Assembly (NCBI RefSeq): GCF_008085905.1
Contig: NZ_VSFF01000013.1
Location: 344,769 to 408,768 of the forward strand
Length of the DNA stretch: 64,000 nt
Direction: 5' to 3'
DNA from: Actinomadura syzygii
Lineage (GTDB): Bacteria > Actinomycetota > Actinomycetes > Streptosporangiales > Streptosporangiaceae
The notes below the pieces were generated by a model that was not told where the DNA came from, did not search any database, and was given only the letters and a program-made list of their open reading frames with translations. Position numbers and translations under genes: made by a program. How positions within the stretch are numbered: the stretch's first letter is position 1; each line of letters starts with the position of its first letter. Of the stretch, positions 24,010 through 31,979 are shown piece after piece.

Positions 24010-25580
24010 ATGCACGAGCTTATGAGCACGCTTCCGCCGTGGGGACCCTACGCCGTGGCCGCAACCGGCGGCGCCGCGGTCGCGGCCGCCCTGACCTGGG
24101 CGGGCGCCCGCCACCGGAGACCACCTGATGCCTCCCGGCCGAAGGTGCGCGCCAGTCGCGGGGATTTGGCGGCTGCGGCGATCGCGACGGCGGTGTCGGC
24201 CGAGGGGATGTGGGAGACGTTCGGCGGGATGGCGCTGTCGCCGTTGCTGCGGGCCGGGACGTTCGCGTTCATCGAGATCATGGTGGTGCAGTCGGCGCGG
24301 CGGGCCCGCCGGTCGATGGGCGAGGGGTATGGGCCCGGCGTCGACGGGGTGGCGATGTGGGTGTTGACGTGCCTGTCGGCGGTGTTGTCGGCCAGCCACG
24401 AGATCACCGCCACCCACCCCAACCCCGCGATCGTGATGGTGCGGCTGGTCGCCCCGCTGATCGCCGCGTGGGGGTGGGAGCGCAACATGCGCCTGGAGCG
24501 CCGCCGCCGGGGGCGTGCGTCGGGGATCAACTGGCGGTTCACCACCGAGCGGCTCCTGATCCGGCTCGGTGTCGCCGAACCGGGCGAGCGCAGCGCCGCC
24601 ACCGTTGACGCACACCGCCGGGTCGCCGCCGTCGCCCGTGCCGCCAACCGCGCCCGGCGACTCGAACAGGCCGGTGCGCAGCGGTGGCGGCAACGCCGCG
24701 CCATCGCCCGCCTCGACCACCTCTACGAAGACGCCGAAGAGCACGCCGGTCTGTCCTCGGACGCTGATCTGCAGCGGCAGTTGCTCGCGCAGGTCGGTGC
24801 CCTCTACAACACCCGTTCGCTGGTGCGGCTGGGTGCCCGGCCCTGGTGGGCGGCAGCTGACCCGCCGCACGGGGACCCGACCGCTTCGGATACGGGTTCG
24901 GACACCGTCGGGGACGAGCCGTCCGCGACCACCATCAGTCTGCTGAGCCGCATCCGGGAGCGGCGTGCCGACCGGCGTCTCGGCGTCCGTCCCGCACGCC
25001 GTACGGGCGAGCCTCATACGACCCCCGTACGGAGACCCGTACGGCTGAGTCCCGTACGGGCAGCGGCGAGCAGGCCCGTACGGCTCCACCTCTCCCCCTC
25101 TCGCCCGTACGGGCCTTGCCTCCGGAGGCTCCGTCCGGGCTGGGATGGCTGGACCGTACGGCCCCGCTCGCCCCGCTGGATACGGCTCCTGCCGTACGGG
25201 CGTACGGGAGGGTGCCGAGCGTGCTCGTCCGGCCGGTCTGGCCGCTGGATCCCGTCCGGCCCGCCGCGCCTGAGCCGTCCCGCGCGCGCCGCCCGGCCCG
25301 TACGAAGAAGAAGGGTCCTGCTGCGCGGACGGCCTCCAGGAAGGGCCGCAAGTCGCGGGAGTACTGGATCGGCGTGCTGGCCGAGGAGATCCGCCGGGCC
25401 GAAGCCGCGGGCGGTACGTGGGAGCCGGTCTACGACGGTCCGGGCGGGTTGAGGGCCCGTACGGGCTATGAGCGGTCGTGGTGTGAGAAGGCCGTACGCG
25501 CCGCCAAGAAGGCCGCCCAATCCCCCGCCGCTCCCCGTACGGGCGAGCCGCTCGAGCGGGCGGACACCAACGGCACCTGA
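24010..25580 (+). CDS. SpdB/DUF2637-like membrane protein of the transfer region, frame change near 25.0 kb
   Basis: The first 310 codons from ATG 24010 are clearly coding. After a short N-terminal helix there are about four membrane helices (AIATAVSAEGMWETFGGMAL, AFIEIMVVQSARRARRSMGE, WVLTCLSAVLSASHEITATH, AIVMVRLVAPLIAAWGWERN) and a basic coiled region. This is the layout of spread/SpdB-like DUF2637 proteins of actinomycete conjugative elements. From about 25000 the good codon bias moves to the frame one base back, giving a basic linker and a C-terminal DNA-binding-like domain (KSREYWIGVLAEEIRRAEAA, ARTGYERSWCEKAVRAAKKA) ending at 25580. The original frame continues to 25452 as a biased shadow. 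The switch lies in a Pro/Arg/Thr-rich linker full of CGTACG repeats: a frameshift mutation, sequencing error or recoding. Confidence 0.6.
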
Positions 25581-25690
25581 CTCCCCCCAGACCACTCCCC
25601 CGTACGCCGCCCGCCCCGTACGCCACACCCCGTACGCGCCCATCCCCGTACGCGCCATCCCCCGTTCGCCTTTGCCCGCTTGCTCGTACG
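25000..25690. repeat. cluster of 18 CGTACG palindromes before traB
   Basis: I count 18 CGTACG hexamers, most inside CCCGTACGG, at 25000, 25026, 25038, 25053, 25077, 25106, 25155, 25193, 25201, 25299, 25458, 25493, 25536, 25601, 25617, 25631, 25647 and 25685. Fewer than one is expected by chance. They run through the end of one gene and the gap up to the translocase start. Streptomyces TraB proteins bind 8-bp repeats of a clt locus beside traB, so this is a candidate clt. Confidence 0.75.
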
Positions 25691-25714
25691 CGCTCGTCAG
25701 GAACGGGAGCTCCC

Positions 25715-27862
25715 GTGACCGAATCGCATGAGGACGATCAGCCGCCGGTCAGTCTCGTCAAGTCCACCCGCACCGACGACCCCGGCACCGACCTGACCAC
25801 CACCACCGATGAGGAGGTCCTCGAAGGGACCGTGCTCGACGTCCGCCCGCGCCCGGTCGCGGCGGTCCGCGACGTCGTGACCGAGGTCGTCACCCACCCC
25901 GGTTCCCGCACTGTTGGCCGTCAGGTGCTGTATGTGGCGGCAGGTGGCGTGGTGGTGGCGCGGCGGTTGTGGGACGCGCGCACTACCGCCCGGTACGAGC
26001 GGATGCTGCGCGCGGCGGAGGCGGCCGGTGATGTGGAGGCCGCGCTGGAGTGGGAGGCCCGCGCCTCGGCGTTCCGCAAGGACCGGCACGCCCGCCGCAT
26101 GGACCTGCTGGAACTCCCCATCCGTCTCTTGTCGGCGCTGCCGCGTGTCGCGGCCGGGGTGGTCGCGCTGCTGGTCGGCCTGGGAGCCCTGCTCGCCCTC
26201 GCCGCCGACGACCCCCACCAGATCGCCGCCCCGACCCTGGCCGTGGCGAACGCCGTGCAACTCCTGGTGGTGATCGTCGGAGTCGCCTGGGGCCCGCTGC
26301 TACTGGCTGCACCCTGGATCGCAGTGGCCGCGCTGTGGCGGCTGGGCCGCTCCCAGGCCGCGTCGATCGGGTGGATCGCCACCGCTGATGACACCGATGT
26401 GGATCTGGTGATCAATGAGACCACCATCGCCCGCGCCCTGGAAGCGCTGCGGATTCAGCAGATCACCGCCTACTTCAAACAAGGGCTGCTGCTGCAGTAC
26501 CTGGTCCCGGTCCGCCGCGACGGCCGCGGCACCCACACCATCGTCCGCCTGCCCGCCGGGGTGACCGCCGAACGGATCGCCCGGCGCCGCGCCGACCTGG
26601 CCGCCGGGCTGCACCGCCTGGCCAAAGAGGTGTGGCCCACCACCGGCTCCGAAGCCGGAATCCTCGACCTGTGGATCGCCGACAAAGGCATCCTCGCGGA
26701 GGGTGCAGGCCCCTACCCGCTGCTGGAGGAGGGGCTGGCCGACCTGTTCCGCGGCGTGCCGATCGGGCGGACGCTGCGCGGCGACCCCATCCCCGCGCCC
26801 ATGATGGAGCGCAACACGATCGTCGGCGGGATGCCAGGCCAGGGCAAGAGCGCTCTGGCCCGCGCGCTCATGGCCGGTGCGGCGCTGGACCCGACCGCTG
26901 AACTGCGGATCTGGGTGCCCGACGCCAACTACGACTTCCAGGTGTTCCAGCGGCGCTGCACCCGCTACGTCATGGGAGCCGCCCGCCATGACATCGAGCA
27001 GATCCGCGACGACCTGCGCGAACTGCACCAAGAGGTGCAGCGGCGCGGGGACCTGCTGGTCCAGTACCGCACCCCCGAGGTCACCCGCACCATCGCCTCC
27101 CGCGGGGTGGGTTTGCACCCGCTGGTGTGCCTGCTGGAAGAGGCGCACGTCGCGATCAACCACCCCGAGTTCGGGGCCGAGATCGCCTGGCTGCTGGTCG
27201 AGACCACCCGACTGGGCCGCAAACGCGGCATCCACCTCATCGTCTCCACCCAAGCCCCCACCAAGAACTCCATCCCCCGCGATGTGACCCGCAACTGCAC
27301 CAACGGGTTCGCCTTCGCCGTCGGCGACCACCACGCCAACGACGCCCTCCTCGGCCAGGGCGCCTACGCCGGCGGCCACCGCGCCACCGAACTCATCCCC
27401 GGCGTCGACCGCGGCACCTGCATCGCCAAAGGCATCACCGGCGAACGCTCCGACATCATCCAGGCCTACTTCCTGGACGTCTCCGAACACAACGACCAAG
27501 TCACCCCCCTCATCAACCGCGCCATCACCGAACTGGACCGGCGCGGCCTGCCCGTCCCCGGCTCCGACCTCCCCCGCACCAGCAGCGGCCCCCGGGACCT
27601 GCTCGACGACCTGGACCAGGTACTCGGCAGCGAGCGGGTCCGGCTGGCCGACGTCCCGGTCCTGCTCCGCGAACTCGCCCCCGACTGGGGCCCCTACCGG
27701 ACGCTGATCGGCTCCCAGCTCCGCAAGCGGCTGGAGGCCTACGGGATCCGGGTCACCAACACCGGCAACGTCCAACGCCTGGACCCCGCCGAGGTCCGCC
27801 GCGCCCGCGCCCAACGCCCCACCCCCGACCGCACCACCGCCGACCCCGACCAGGGCGGGTGA
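25715..27862 (+). CDS. FtsK/SpoIIIE-type DNA translocase (TraB-like)
   Basis: A 715-residue conjugative translocase that would pump DNA between cells at the membrane. Residues 1-70 are acidic and soluble. Two or three membrane helices span about 140-205 (RVAAGVVALLVGLGALLALA, VVIVGVAWGPLLLAAPWIAV). The motor follows: Walker A GGMPGQGKS with Lys378, Walker B LVCLLEEAHVAI, and a sensor region (HLIVSTQAPTKNSIPRDVTR). The C-terminal 90 residues form a winged-helix-like tip (LADVPVLLRELAPDWGPYRT, SQLRKRLEAYGIRVTNTGNV), the equivalent of the FtsK gamma/TraB DNA-reading domain. Start GTG 25715. The flanking CGTACG and TTAGGT repeats are its likely DNA targets. The membrane helices are those of FtsK-like ICE proteins. 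Confidence 0.9.
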   Translation: MTESHEDDQPPVSLVKSTRTDDPGTDLTTTTDEEVLEGTVLDVRPRPVAAVRDVVTEVVTHPGSRTVGRQVLYVAAGGVVVARRLWDARTTARYERMLRAAEAAGDVEAALEWEARASAFRKDRHARRMDLLELPIRLLSALPRVAAGVVALLVGLGALLALAADDPHQIAAPTLAVANAVQLLVVIVGVAWGPLLLAAPWIAVAALWRLGRSQAASIGWIATADDTDVDLVINETTIARALEALRIQQITAYFKQGLLLQYLVPVRRDGRGTHTIVRLPAGVTAERIARRRADLAAGLHRLAKEVWPTTGSEAGILDLWIADKGILAEGAGPYPLLEEGLADLFRGVPIGRTLRGDPIPAPMMERNTIVGGMPGQGKSALARALMAGAALDPTAELRIWVPDANYDFQVFQRRCTRYVMGAARHDIEQIRDDLRELHQEVQRRGDLLVQYRTPEVTRTIASRGVGLHPLVCLLEEAHVAINHPEFGAEIAWLLVETTRLGRKRGIHLIVSTQAPTKNSIPRDVTRNCTNGFAFAVGDHHANDALLGQGAYAGGHRATELIPGVDRGTCIAKGITGERSDIIQAYFLDVSEHNDQVTPLINRAITELDRRGLPVPGSDLPRTSSGPRDLLDDLDQVLGSERVRLADVPVLLRELAPDWGPYRTLIGSQLRKRLEAYGIRVTNTGNVQRLDPAEVRRARAQRPTPDRTTADPDQGG

Positions 27863-27863
27863 G

Positions 27864-28028
27864 TTAGGTGACCGCCTCCCGCCGCACCCCGTTTCCGGGG
27901 GCTCCCAGGGGCCCGCCAAGACCTACCTAACCCGCCTAACTCACCTAACTTTCCGCAGGCCAGACCCCAAGTTAGGTCCCCGCCACAGCCGAGTGAGATC
28001 ACTAACTCAGTTAGGTCGGGCCACCTAA
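27864..28028. repeat. iterated TTAGGT/ACCTAA repeats after traB
   Basis: Between the translocase stop and the next gene, the consensus AGTTAGGT occurs about eight times in both orientations: TTAGGT at 27864, 27972 and 28011; ACCTAA at 27925, 27943 and 28023; shorter variants at 27935 and 28003. The 200-bp gap holds no gene. Repeats this dense suggest a protein-binding locus such as clt, oriT or an operator. Confidence 0.65.
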
Positions 28029-28064
28029 CTCCCACACCCCTCTCAAACCTCCCCGGAGGCCCCC

Positions 28065-28517
28065 ATGCCCGCCAAGGAACCGGCACCGAACTCCACCCCG
28101 ACCCGCCAGCGCCCGGCCCGCACGTCCGCCACGAGCACGAAACGCTCGCAGGCCCGCAAGCCGCCCGACCGGGATGGGCACGTCAAGGCGCACGACCGGC
28201 ACACCAAGCACGGCACCGTGCACGTCGGCGCGCACGACCGCAGCACCCGCCGAACCCAATGGGCCACCGCCGGGAACACCTGGGGCGGAGCGGCCGCCAC
28301 CGGCGTGCTCGCCCTCGGCCTGGTCCTCCAACTCTCCTTCACCCTCATCGCCGCCGCCGCGATCATCCTGGCCGTCACGGTGAAGGTGCTGGTCTACCTG
28401 CTCACCGACCAAGACCTCGGCCAACCCGCCCACCGCCGACGCGGGCGCGCGGGCGGCGGACGGCACACCAAACGCCGCTCCACCGGCCGCTCGACCAGCC
28501 GGGGGCGCGGCCGATGA
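28065..28517 (+). CDS. small basic membrane protein of the transfer region
   Basis: A 150-residue protein. The first 75 residues are very basic and His-rich (KRSQARKPPDRDGHVKAHDR, TKHGTVHVGAHDRSTRRTQW). Two adjacent membrane helices occupy about 80-120 (GVLALGLVLQLSFTLIAAAA, IILAVTVKVLVYLL). The tail is again Arg/Gly-rich. The composition suggests nucleic-acid binding at the membrane, fitting a spread protein. Start ATG is six bases after GGAGG. It overlaps the next gene by 4 bp (ATGA). Confidence 0.65.
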   Translation: MPAKEPAPNSTPTRQRPARTSATSTKRSQARKPPDRDGHVKAHDRHTKHGTVHVGAHDRSTRRTQWATAGNTWGGAAATGVLALGLVLQLSFTLIAAAAIILAVTVKVLVYLLTDQDLGQPAHRRRGRAGGGRHTKRRSTGRSTSRGRGR

Positions 28518-28783
28518 ACGCCCTGATCTGCGCCCCCGTCCTCGCCGACGCCGATGAAGGGTCGCCCGTCACCGGCGGGCTGCTGTTTCTGCTGATCGTC
28601 GTCGCCCTGCTGCTCTGGTGGCGGTTCGACGTCCGAGCCCGGCCCTGGCTGCCGTGCCGCACCTGCCACGGCCGCGCCCGCCACTCCTCGGTCTTCCGCG
28701 CCGACGCCTGGGGCGAATGCCCCACCTGCGACGGCACCGGCCGCCGACCCCGCTCCATCACCCGCCGAAACCACCAGTGGTGA
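28514..28783 (+). CDS. small membrane protein with a CxxC zinc-ribbon-like tail
   Basis: An 89-residue protein with one membrane helix (GGLLFLLIVVALLLWW, residues 21-36). It is followed by two CxxC pairs (LPCRTCHGRARH, GECPTCDGTGRR) resembling half of a DnaJ zinc finger. Start overlaps the stop of the previous gene and its stop overlaps the next start, so the three are translationally coupled. Common in actinomycete transfer operons; exact role unknown. Confidence 0.7.
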   Translation: MNALICAPVLADADEGSPVTGGLLFLLIVVALLLWWRFDVRARPWLPCRTCHGRARHSSVFRADAWGECPTCDGTGRRPRSITRRNHQW

Positions 28784-28962
28784 ACCGCCTGATCGTGGCG
28801 GCATCCGCCGCCATCGCGCTCACCGCGCTGTCCGGCCGGATCGAGGTCGGCGCGGGTGCGGCCCTGGCCGTGCTGGCGCTGTGGTGGATCCTGACCGGCG
28901 GCGTCCACAACCGCCTCGAACAACGCGAGCGCCGCTCAACCCGCCGGGGCGAGCGGAACTGA
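28780..28962 (+). CDS. small membrane protein, third of the coupled set
   Basis: A 60-residue protein starting at GTG 28780, overlapping the previous stop by 4 bp (GTGA). It has two short hydrophobic segments (LIVAASAAIALTALSG, AALAVLALWWILTGG) and a basic tail (RLEQRERRSTRRGERN). Too short for the size-filtered frames but well supported by coupling and codon bias. Confidence 0.6.
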   Translation: MNRLIVAASAAIALTALSGRIEVGAGAALAVLALWWILTGGVHNRLEQRERRSTRRGERN

Positions 28963-28996
28963 CCAAGCGCCCAACGCCCTCCCCGCCTTCCAGCCG

Positions 28997-29026
28997 AGCC
29001 CCGGAGAACACCCGTTCTCCGGGGCT
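28997..29026 (+). terminator. terminator of the transfer operon
   Basis: Perfect 13-bp arms AGCCCCGGAGAAC/GTTCTCCGGGGCT with a 4-nt loop, 34 bp after the last small transfer gene and 40 bp before the recombinase. Confidence 0.85.
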
Positions 29027-29066
29027 GATCCATTGACGGCCATCCCACCGCGAACCGGGGGCCCTG

Positions 29067-30182
29067 ATGACCGACGAACCCACGCCGCTCGCGGTCACCG
29101 ACCGACCCGACCCCGAGCCACCCGACACCCCGCCGACAACACCAGACCAAGATCATTCCCAACCCCCCATAACCCCAGTTATGTGGAACCCGCAGAACAC
29201 CGACACCGCCACCCCAGGCAAGATCATCTTTCGCGGCGGGGCACCGGACTCCGGAACCGGAGCCGGGCTGACCCTCGCCGGGCTCGGCGGCCCCAACGCC
29301 GCCATCGAGATCTGGCTGCGCGCCTACACCAGCCCCAACACCCGCGACGCCTATCGCCGCGACGTCGGGCGCTGGTTCACCTGGTGCTACGACTACGGCA
29401 TCGAGGTCGCCGACGCCCGCCGCGGCGACGTCGACGCCTACCGCGCCGAACTCGACGACCACGACCCGCCGCTCGCCGCCCGCACCCGGCGGCGCCGTCT
29501 GGCGGCGATCTCCTCGTTCTACGCCTACTGGCTCATCGAAGACGTCCTGCCCCGCAACCCCGCCGCACACGTCCGCCGACCCCGCCCACCCGACGAACCC
29601 AGCAGCATCGCCTTGACACGCTCCCAGGCCGTAGCACTGATCGGCGCGGCCGACAATGACGGGCTCCGCTCCGCGATCGTCACCCGGCTGCTGCTGGAAA
29701 CCGGGATGCGGGTCTCGGAGCTGTGCGGCGCGGACGCCGACGACCTCGCCTCCACCTCCGGGCACCGGACCCTGGACATCGTCCGCAAGGGCGGCAAGAC
29801 CGCCACCCTGCCCATCACCCCGGCGACCGCCCACCTCATCGACCGCTACCTCAACGGCCGCGCCGAAGGGCCACTGCTACGCAGCTCGGGTGCCAAGAGC
29901 GACGGCGTCCCCCAGCCGCTCGACCGCGGCTACGTCCGCCACCTCCTACGCCGCATGGCCCTCGAAGCAGGACTTCCGCACGAGGTGTGCGAGGCGATGC
30001 ACCCGCACGTGCTCAGACACACCGTCGCCACCCTCCTGGATGAGGAGAACATTCCGGTCCAGGAGATCCAGCGGCTGCTCGGCCACACCGACCCCCGCAC
30101 CACCCAGAGCTACATCGACAAACGCAAGAACCTGGACGCCTCACCCGTCTACATCATGGGCCGACTCCTCGCCCGCACATGA
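29067..30182 (+). CDS. XerC/D-type tyrosine recombinase
   Basis: A 371-residue site-specific recombinase. After a disordered Pro/Asp-rich N-terminus of 70 residues comes the SAM-like core-binding domain (AIEIWLRAYTSPNTRDAYRR, WCYDYGIEVADARRGDVDAY). The catalytic domain has the full set: Arg215 (ETGMRVSEL), Lys244 (RKGGKTATLP), His314-x-x-Arg317 (HVLRHT), His340 (LLGHTDP) and Tyr349 (TTQSYIDKR). It is therefore probably active, either integrating and excising the element or resolving dimers. Start ATG 29067. It is separated from the transfer operon by a strong terminator, so it has its own promoter. No att site could be identified for it with certainty. Confidence 0.9.
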   Translation: MTDEPTPLAVTDRPDPEPPDTPPTTPDQDHSQPPITPVMWNPQNTDTATPGKIIFRGGAPDSGTGAGLTLAGLGGPNAAIEIWLRAYTSPNTRDAYRRDVGRWFTWCYDYGIEVADARRGDVDAYRAELDDHDPPLAARTRRRRLAAISSFYAYWLIEDVLPRNPAAHVRRPRPPDEPSSIALTRSQAVALIGAADNDGLRSAIVTRLLLETGMRVSELCGADADDLASTSGHRTLDIVRKGGKTATLPITPATAHLIDRYLNGRAEGPLLRSSGAKSDGVPQPLDRGYVRHLLRRMALEAGLPHEVCEAMHPHVLRHTVATLLDEENIPVQEIQRLLGHTDPRTTQSYIDKRKNLDASPVYIMGRLLART

Positions 30183-30333
30183 AGGATCCCCGGCGTCCGG
30201 GGGCCCTCGACGATGCTCGGCATACCGGGCCTCCGACTCTGGCCGCCGCTCTTTCACCTCCCGAGCGACTGAGCAACGGCTACTCGGCCATTACCTGATT
30301 CCTCGCCCAGATAATGAGCCCGCGCTTATCGCA

Positions 30334-30515
30334 AGAATGGGCAAGCGGTAGGCCCGATGCCGGTCTCACGAGCCCCCATTTCGCAAGTAGCGGCCAACCG
30401 AAAAGCGCCCCGCTCCCCCGCCCCGGAGCGTGAGAGTGCAGGGGATGCGAGGGCGGCCTCCGAGTTGTTCTACCGCCCCACTATCGGGCCGACACGCTCT
30501 GAAAGGGCTACTAGG
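30334..30515. repeat. imperfect direct repeat, copy A (partner 31362..31525)
   Basis: Shares with 31362-31525 the blocks GTCTCACGAGCCCC-ATT-CGCAA-TAG and TGCGAGGG...TGTTCTA-CCGCCCCAC in the same order and orientation, with a more diverged middle. The two copies flank the lipoprotein gene. Confidence 0.55.
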
Positions 30516-30517
30516 AG

Positions 30518-30583
30518 ACGCGCAAGGCCGAGAACACCGTCTGGCGGCGCACCCTCGCCTTCTTCGCCGAACACCTCGCCTAG
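30518..30583 (+). pseudogene. C-terminal scrap of an alpha/beta hydrolase
   Basis: TRKAENTVWRRTLAFFAEHL followed by Ala and a stop matches the last helix of dienelactone-hydrolase-like proteins (AWRRTLAFFARHL type). Nothing upstream in frame continues it, so it is a relic. Confidence 0.4.
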
Positions 30584-30672
30584 GAATAACGCGGAAACAC
30601 CGGTCTCGGGCCTGACTCACCTGTGTCACACTGATCGCGACATCGGTGGACCGGTTCTCGAGGGGGCCAAAG

Positions 30673-31056
30673 ATGCGCGTGCGGATGTGGGTTCAAGGGC
30701 TGGCCATCTGCCTCCTTGTTGGTTTCGCCTCGGCGTGCGGCGGCACCGAGAACGATCCGGAGTCGGCCGCGTCCTCTGCTGTTCCTCTGCCCGACGTCAA
30801 GTCGATGACCGAGTTCGCCAGCAGCTATCTGACCGCGATGAAGGGGAAGAACCAGGCCGCCGCCGACGACATGGTCTGCGACGGTAAGTCGACGCTTTAC
30901 ACCGTTATCACCGGGGTAGCGGACGGCAACTGGCAGATCGGCAACGTGCGGGTCGATCGCCACAACGGTTCCGCCGAGATTCAGGAGACCATCGGCGACA
31001 CCGCCCTCGGCCTGCAAGCGAAGTTCGTCGACGGCAAGTGGTGCGCCACCTCCTGA
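30673..31056 (+). CDS. lipoprotein with DUF4878-like domain
   Basis: A 127-residue exported lipoprotein. The signal is MRVRMWVQGLAICLLVGFAS with a lipobox ending in ASAC (Cys22), followed by a short Ser/Glu linker. The rest (FASSYLTAMKGKNQAAADDM, VCDGKSTLYTVITGVADGNW, AEIQETIGDTALGLQAKFVD) is an NTF2-like fold similar to DUF4878 lipoproteins. Start ATG 30673 has GAGGGGG seven bases upstream. It sits between two copies of a direct repeat inside the mobile element; surface proteins of elements sometimes act in entry exclusion, but nothing here proves it. Confidence 0.75.
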   Translation: MRVRMWVQGLAICLLVGFASACGGTENDPESAASSAVPLPDVKSMTEFASSYLTAMKGKNQAAADDMVCDGKSTLYTVITGVADGNWQIGNVRVDRHNGSAEIQETIGDTALGLQAKFVDGKWCATS

Positions 31057-31064
31057 CGATTACT

Positions 31065-31319
31065 GCTTCTCGGACTGCCAACCGGAGTGACCACCTGGAC
31101 GCGGGTGTCCTCGCCAGCCTCCTCCCAGCGTCCGGCTGGCTGCTCCCACACCGCATCCAACGCCGGGCGCTGTGCTTGGCGTCGATCAGGCGCAAGTAAT
31201 CGATGCTGGTCGCGGGCGCCGCCGGCGAAGGGCTTCAGCTTGTACGGTCCCCAGATCTGCTCATCGAACTCCCCCTGGTTGGCCTTGCTGCCAGCCGAGC
31301 GCGTATGCCCCGCCATCAC
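31065..31319 (-). pseudogene. disrupted small gene
   Basis: The minus strand starts with MMAGHTRSAGSKANQGEFDE QIWGPYKLKPFAGGA in good codon bias. It then continues best in a second frame (SIDYLRLIDAKHSAR) and returns to the first (LDAVWEQPAGRWEEAGEDTR). Two compensating frame changes suggest decay. The family is not recognised. Confidence 0.35.
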
Positions 31320-31361
31320 CCGACTCCCCGCCTACCTAACGGGGCTGCCCCACCGCGAGCA

Positions 31362-31525
31362 AAAGCGAAACAGGCGGAGCCGAAGCCAGTCTCACGAGCC
31401 CCATTCCGCAATAGACGACCAGTCGCAGTGCCTTCCGCATCTCGGGGAGTGCGGTGGGTGCGAGGGGACGCCGCCAAGATGTTCTATCCGCCCCACCCTC
31501 GGAGATCGGAACGCCTCTACCACAG
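31362..31525. repeat. imperfect direct repeat, copy B (partner 30334..30515)
   Basis: Carries the same ordered blocks as copy A (AGTCTCACGAGCCCCATTCC and TGCGAGGGG...TGTTCTATCC). It ends just before a terminator and the long inverted repeat. Confidence 0.55.
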
Positions 31526-31550
31526 AACTGAAACAGGGATAAGGCGACAG

Positions 31551-31572
31551 GGCCCGGCTGTAGAGCCGGGCC
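31551..31572 (+). terminator. intrinsic terminator
   Basis: GGCCCGGCT-GTAG-AGCCGGGCC followed directly by TTT: a 9-bp stem, 4-nt loop and short T run. Its 3' arm is also the start of the long inverted repeat, so two alternative structures compete, as in an attenuator. Confidence 0.7.
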
Positions 31573-31706
31573 TTTCCTCGTCCAGCGGCGGAGCCTGCCT
31601 CACCGGCCGTCGCGCGTCAACCCGCCCGCCGCTTCGCTCACGGGCGGGTTGACGCGCTCTCGGCTCGGTGAGGCGGACGGCTTCCGCCGGACGAGGAGAA
31701 AGGGCC
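31568..31706. repeat. 139-bp inverted repeat (long hairpin) upstream of the initiator-like gene
   Basis: The inner arms 31612-31628 and 31641-31657 are 17 bp and perfect (GCGCGTCAACCCGCCCG) around a 12-nt loop. Outer arms GCCTCACCG/CGGTGAGGC pair, and beyond them CCTTTC..CTCGTCC pairs with GGACGAGGAGAAAGG. Overall more than 60 nt per arm is nearly complementary. It lies 45 bp before a small gene coupled to the winged-helix protein. Confidence 0.75.
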
Positions 31707-31751
31707 ACGGCCTGAACTCCTCCAAAGATCTTCATCATGGAGGGCTCGCGG

Positions 31752-31979
31752 ATGAGCACCATGCAGGCGGAAGCCGACGTCAGCCAGGACGCTTCGCAGT
31801 CGGAAACGGCGGGAGCCGACGATGTGCAGGCGCAGCCGATGGCTTCCAGAGGCCCTCTCCCCCGCCAACTCCAGGTTCGGACATCGCGGCGCGTGCGCCG
31901 ATCGCACCTCTTGACCCATCGCCCGCGTCCCGCACGCGGCGGACGGCGATGGTTTCGGGTCTTCAGGAGGACACGGTGA
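31752..31979 (+). CDS. 75-residue protein coupled to the initiator-like gene
   Basis: Starts at ATG 31752, seven bases after GGAGGG, and stops inside the next start codon (GTGA overlap), a typical coupled arrangement. The N-terminal half is acidic (MQAEADVSQDASQSETAGAD), the C-terminal half very basic (VRTSRRVRRSHLLTHRPRPA). No family recognised; it may be a leader peptide or small regulator for the next gene. Confidence 0.45.
   Translation: MSTMQAEADVSQDASQSETAGADDVQAQPMASRGPLPRQLQVRTSRRVRRSHLLTHRPRPARGGRRWFRVFRRTR

Larger units (their letters stand above)
30183..30672. other. non-coding stretch with duplicated segment and a gene relic
   Basis: About 490 bp after the recombinase. It holds copy A of an imperfect direct repeat (30334-30515) and a 22-codon hydrolase relic, both described separately. 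No intact gene. Confidence 0.5.
31320..31751. other. non-coding control region upstream of the initiator-like gene
   Basis: About 430 bp holding copy B of the direct repeat, a terminator at 31551 and a very long inverted repeat at 31568-31706, each listed separately. No gene is supported. Confidence 0.55.

Noticed and set aside
26300..27919. 539-residue minus-strand frame antisense to the translocase gene
   Set aside because: Its Gly/Asp/Val-rich composition mirrors the third-position bias of the translocase gene; no motif seen.
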